In this document: positions 59,265-64,000 of the stretch, one piece after another
How the letters are laid out: the number at the start of each line of letters is the position of its first letter
Position numbering within the stretch: position 1 is the first letter of the stretch
Source of the DNA: Colocasia esculenta
Taxonomy: Eukaryota; Streptophyta; Magnoliopsida; Alismatales; Araceae
DNA: 64,000 nt
Direction: 5' to 3'
Assembly: GCA_014218235.1 (NCBI GenBank)
Contig: CM024766.1
Span: 73,955,207 to 74,019,206 of the forward strand
The notes under the pieces: generated by a model
Databases searched by the model: none
Seen by the model: only the letters and a program-made list of their open reading frames with translations
Told to the model about the DNA's origin: nothing
Translations under genes and position numbers: made by a program

Positions 59265-62200
59265 TATCCCTTTTCCGGGGTTACCAAGACAATTCCTGCC
59301 CCCGCCACATTTGTCGATGTGCCATCAGCTTTCAGAGAAGCTCGCGCGGCCCCATCAAAGTATAGCTGCCAGTATTCCATTTGTGCTTCTTGGGCTTCAT
59401 AAGTTTCTTGAGAGGGGAGCACCTCCTCGTCAACCAATTCCGTATTTAGGGGGGAGTTTTCTGGCACCGGATGGGCGGCCAAGAACTCTGCCATTCCCTG
59501 TCCTTTAATTGCTTTTTGTGGCACAAAGGAGATATCAAACTCCATAAGCAATAGTGCCCATTTTCCCAGCCTCCCTGACAGGACCGGCTGCTTGAGTAAG
59601 AACTTGAGAGGATCACATCTAGAGATGAGTTGAACTTTGTGCGCCAGCAAATAATGCCTTAACTTTTTAACGGCAAAAACCAATGCCAAGCATAACTTTT
59701 CCATTGGTGCATATCGGTGCTCTGGTCCGACTAGCATCCGACTGAGATAATAGAGGGGTTGTTCTTTGCCTCCTTCATTTTCTTGAGCAAGTAATGCCCC
59801 CAGTGAAGCATCCATGCCGCAATGTATAGAATTAGAGGTTTCCCTTTAATGGGTGCCCCCAGCACGGGCGGACTGAGGAGATATTCTTTGATTTTGTTCA
59901 AGGCATTTTGACATTCTTCATCCCAAATAAATGGGGCTCCTTTCTTTGTCAATTTACAGAAAGGTTGGCATCTTCCGGACAAGTTGGATATGAATCTTCT
60001 GATGTAAGCCAAACGACCTTGGAGGGAGCGTAGCTCGGTAAGCGTCTTAGGTGAAGGCAATTCCCTAATGGCCTTGATCTTATCGGGATCTATTTCAATA
60101 CCCCGGTAGCGAACGACGAACCCGAGAAATTTTCCACTTGACACGCCGAAGGCACATTTCATAGGGTTCATTTTCAGCTTGTATTGGCGGAGCCTTTCGA
60201 AGACCCTGCGCAAGTCTTCTGCATGATTTTCTTTCTTTTCCGACTTGACGACCAAGTCATCCACATAGCATTCGACCAAGTTATGGAGCATTTCATCAAA
60301 TATCTTGGTCATGGCCCTTTGGTAGGTGGCGCCTGCATTTTTCAGGCCAAAAGGCATTCTTTTGTAGTTGAATATGCCTTTAGGCGATCGGAAGGCCGTG
60401 TGATTTTTGTCTTTGTCGGCCATCCGAATTTGGTTGTACCCTGAGCTTCCATCCATGAAAGACAGTATTTCATGTCCTGTGGTGACATCCACCATTGTTT
60501 CGGTTATGGGCAAAGGGAAGTCATCTTTTGGGCATGCTTTGTTCAGATCCCGGAAGTCAATGCAGACCCGCACCTGCCCATTCTTCTTTTTTACCGGCAC
60601 TATATTGGCCAGCCATATTGGATACATGCAGTCTTCGATGAAATCGACATCCAAAATTTTGTTGACCTCATCCACAACTTTCTTTTCCAGCTCTGGATGC
60701 ATTCTTCTTTGAGTTTGTTTCACAGGCTTGGCTTCTGGCAAAATAGCCAATTCATGTTCGGCCACAGACGGATCCAGACCCGGCATTTCTTTATAAGACC
60801 AAGCAAAACAATCTTTGAACTCTAAGAGTAGTTGTTTATATGCTTGTCTTTCTTCATCATTTAACAATGCACTGATGAACACCGGACGAGGATCGTCTGG
60901 TGCCCCCAGATTTATTTCCAAAAGTTCATCCACAGTGGCCTGCCCACCATCTTCCAATTCTCGGGGCGCAGGTTCTAAATCGACGAAGTCCCCTTCGTCG
61001 TCTGTGTTAGTCATGTACACTTCCCATTCTTGCTCTTGACAAGGGACATTTTCATTTTCATCTTCCATGGGGCTCTGCCCCCTTTGCTCTTCAATTCCCA
61101 TGCTCATGGGAGCAGGGTTTATGCTGACCATGTTCACTGCATAATGCACCATAGGGTCTTCACGCGTCTCCCACCCGAGACCTCTTCGGTCGTTGTGGGA
61201 GAAGGGCGGTTGCCCCCTGACATTTGTAGGGTACCACAGCTCTTGAAACATTTTACCCCTCAGACTATTCTGGGTCTGGGGGATATTTTGTTTTTGGCAC
61301 ATATCTTTGATGTATTGTGGCATATCTTCGAGTTCTCCGATCATTTCTTGGGACTCGGACATGGCATGTCTTCGACCGAAGTCATCTTGTGGAGGCTGCT
61401 TGGGTGTTGGCTCTCCTTTGTAGAACACAATCGGTCTACCATCTTTATGGCGAGCTATGAAGAACTTTATTGGCTCAACTGTATATACTTCACGCCCAGC
61501 TGTCACTTGTGTATGATCTTGTGGCAGCGGTATTCCGGCCTCTATCAACCGGCTGACAGTGTTAGCTTCTAACCTGACGATAGGTCTTTGAAGTTGGAGG
61601 GGTTTTTGACTTACATCCCCCGACTGTTGGATTTGCATGAGCGCTGCCACCCTTCCTTTATTGACTCTTATTTTGCCACTGCTTTTCGAGGAGGTCCCCG
61701 CAATCTGTTTGCCTTTATCTTGCTTCCTAGGGGGATCAGTCGCCCCTTCAAAGTATAGTCTGGCGTCAGCCAGGTGGCATTCATATACTTTAAATGGTTC
61801 TAGGTCTGCAAAGACCCGATGCTGCTCGCCTTCTTTTGTGTATTTCAAGCATTGATGGAGGGTAGAGGGCACAACCAAATTTTTATGCAACCATGGTCGA
61901 CCCAAAAGAGCTTTGAAGGAAGTATTAGTGTCAACCACGTAAAATACGACCTTTGTGACAAAGTCACCCAGGGCTAGGTCCACATCCACACGTCCCAGGG
62001 CTTCTTCCGAATCTTGGTTGAACCCTGTTATTTTAACTCCTTCCACTTTATGTAAATAAGGAGTAAGGAAGAGACTGTGAAATGTCTTTAGCGGGATGAT
62101 GTTCACCGCGGAACCTGCATCGACCAGAATGCGGTCCAGCTCTCGCCCATTTACCTGCCCCCTCATATATAGAGGCCTATTGTGACAGGGAGAGGGTAGC

Positions 62201-64000
62201 AACATATCATCTTCTGTGAAGGTCACAGAAGCCGTTAATGCTTCATATATATCTTCTTTCATTTCTGCCACATGGGCCTCATAGACTTCCGGTTCTTGCA
62301 ACGCTGTGATGAACGCCTCACGCAATTCTTTGCTCAATGCTAAGGCATCCCAAATACTGAGGTTGGTCGGAAACCTCCCCAATGCTTGGAGAACCTTTCG
62401 GTTAGCTCGATCCTTGGATTTTTCGAAGGAGGGCATTACTCGTGCCAAACTTTTAGGTGCTTGTGATGGGAGGGGGATTGCGACGTCGGCACTTATCCCC
62501 TCTTCTCGCTCTTTTTCTAGAGAGAGCTTCTCAGTTACGAGAGGTACCAGCTCTTCTATCTTCTCTTTAGTTGACACCTGAGAGGGTCCTTCATTTGCCG
62601 CCATTGTGGGAATTGGCATATCATCTTCAACGACAAGATCTTCCTCCTCTTCATCGGATGACGGGAAGATATATTCATTGCCTTTAGTTTGAGGTACAGG
62701 GACGGGCCCTGACTTTTCCCCTCTGAAGTATATGACCTTCTGGGGTGGCTTGTTTCTTTGGTAAGTTTTGAATGGCTTTCTGGCTTCAGGGGGCACACAG
62801 CGGATCCCTGATTTGGATTGTTCCCCCGGCTGAGAGGTAAACACATAAGTCATATTGCATGAGAATGTCTGCACTTTTTCGACTAAGTCTTCCACGGTGC
62901 AGTCAGCTCCCCAAAACATTTCATTTTCACCGCCAGAGGGGAGGGCGTCCTCATGTTTTTGCATATGCTCTCGCAGCTCGATGAGCCATTTCTTCAAGCG
63001 CATTTTACGCTCCAGTTCTTCCCATGGTATGTATTTTTCCAAGGGGATTGCTTTAGTTGGTGCCATCTGTTGATATTCTTCAAGTTCGTCAATCAACCCT
63101 TGGAGCCTTTTGAGGGGGCCATTGACTCCATTTGCTGTAGAGGTTTCACAGGCTGTTGATTCTTTCTTCAATTTCCTCTTTTCGTTCTTTTTTTGATTTC
63201 TGATTCTCTTTCGCAAGACTATCAATTCTTGCAGAGTCTTGTCTTTTGCTATCCCATTGGGCGGGGCAGCGCCACCAGGATACCGTTTCCTGGGCTGTTG
63301 CTTTCTTTGAGACTTTTTAGGGACTGACCCCTTCTTTGCTTTCACCTGGGTCCAGCCTGTTTCTTCTTGTTGGTCATGGAATGTTGCAAGAATAGCCTTT
63401 TCTACCATATCATCTGGCAGTTGTTGATATGCGGCAAATCCAAGGAGCTTTGGCAACTGCTCAACTTGTGCCTCTTCTGCTTGAACTACGGCATGAATCA
63501 CATTTGCCGTGAATGTAAGCTTCGGTTGCTGATGTGGTTGGGGTGGATTCACCAGGTGTTCAGCCATGTCAATGATCCCTGCTTGAATCAGCTTTTCTGC
63601 CCGATTTTTGAACAGGTAACAACTTTCCAAAGTATGCCCCAGCATACGATGGTATGCGCAATAATTGGGCCTGTCCACCATTGTTGCTTCTTCTGGGCGC
63701 TTAGGCTCCGGGAGAGTGATTAGATTCTCTTGGAGACATATATCTAGCAATTCTTTGGTGTGCTCCCTAGTAAATGAATAGGGGGCACTGAGTCTCTCAC
63801 TCAATGAAAGTGTTGATCCTTTTTCATTTTTCTTGGTATTTGGGGGAGCGGATGCCTCACCCTTGCCCCCTTTTTTGCCAAGTGCTGATGAGAAGTCCAC
63901 AGCATTTACTTCTCGCGATCCTGAACCCTTGTCTTTTGGTGGCTTGCCTTTTCCAAACATCGTGGTTGGGTTTTCTGCAAAAAAGATTTCAATCTCTGCC
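59243..64000 (-). pseudogene. gag, protease, RT and first RNase H of element B (one frameshift; gag runs off the window)
   Basis: The frame is open from the window edge and passes through Met 63958-63960 (MFGKGKPPKD), so gag starts upstream. A gag C-terminal part with CAYHRMLGHTLESCYLFKN is followed by a long Lys/Glu-rich linker. Next comes the aspartic protease (ILVDAGSAVNIIPLKTF, near 62110-62150). Then RT: PIWLANIVPVKKKNGQVR, CIDFRDLNKACPKDDFPLP, MPFGLKNAGATYQRAM and catalytic YVDDLVVKS. A one-base deletion near 59820 (after LILYIAA) shifts the first RNase H (MDASLGALLAQE, 59243-59815) to another frame, and a second shift near 59262 follows. The roles are those of the usual gypsy polyprotein. 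The RT sites are intact. Confidence 0.88.

Larger units (their letters stand above)
48386..64000 (-). mobile_element. Element B: young TAT-type Ty3/gypsy retrotransposon with a multi-exon antisense gene (runs off the window)
   Basis: On the minus strand gag-protease-RT (to beyond 64000) is followed by two RNase H regions and integrase (ending 57543). On the plus strand, nearer the 3' LTR, lies a nine-exon extra gene (49939-54767). This layout is that of TAT/Ogre elements. The polypurine tract (complement of 49793-49809) and the LTR end CCAACA (49792) are clear. The 5' LTR is beyond the window and the outer edge of the 3' LTR is not fixed. Only two frameshifts interrupt about 6.5 kb of gag-pol, so it is much younger than element A. 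Confidence 0.88.

Overview
The window is plant nuclear DNA. It holds spliced genes, several families of plant LTR retrotransposon, CACTA, hAT and PIF/Harbinger-type DNA elements, and AT-rich spacers. The single intact host gene has very GC-rich exons, which fits a monocot or a magnoliid; I cannot name the species. No rRNA, tRNA, CRISPR array or prokaryotic gene organisation was seen.

Layout. 1-2959: 3' end of a decayed Ty1/copia element (RT-RNase H with two TAG stops, then its 3' LTR). 2960-6933: AT-rich spacer with microsatellites. 6934-21968: complete but dead Ty3/gypsy element of the TAT type ('element A', minus strand), with 0.8 kb LTRs and a GATAT target duplication. It has gag, protease, RT, two RNase H regions and integrase on the minus strand, and an opposite-strand extra ORF (aORF) next to its 3' LTR. 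A SIRE-like copia element (16345-21181), itself missing pol and half a 5' LTR, sits in the 5' LTR of element A. 21974-25206: spacer and promoter region. 25207-28623: intact four-exon NPF (NRT1/PTR) transporter gene, plus strand. 30596-38443: CACTA transposon carrying a TNPA-like gene, an internally deleted TNPD, a G-rich array, a captured fragment of a CLASSY-type SNF2 chromatin remodeller and a 0.1 kb minisatellite. 38444-48400: spacer with two PIF/Harbinger-like MITEs, one hAT-like MITE and a second CACTA remnant. About 48400-64000 (running off the window): a much younger TAT-type gypsy element ('element B', minus strand).

The most striking structure is the aORF of element B. On the strand opposite gag-pol there is a nine-exon gene (49939-54767) predicted to encode 1367 residues: an Arg/Gly-rich N-terminus, a plant-mobile-domain-like body, an acidic linker and a C-terminal coiled coil. 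All eight introns are short (72-135 bp) and all are phase 1, so every internal exon is a multiple of three. Introns antisense to the genomic RNA are not spliced from it, which explains how they survive retrotransposition. The shorter, decayed aORF of element A also has a short phase-1 intron. Between this gene and integrase, element B carries a minisatellite with a 147-bp period built from three related subunits of 48-50 bp, flanked by a direct duplication.

Apart from the transporter, the genes do not form a pathway. The window is a nested transposon landscape around one membrane transporter.
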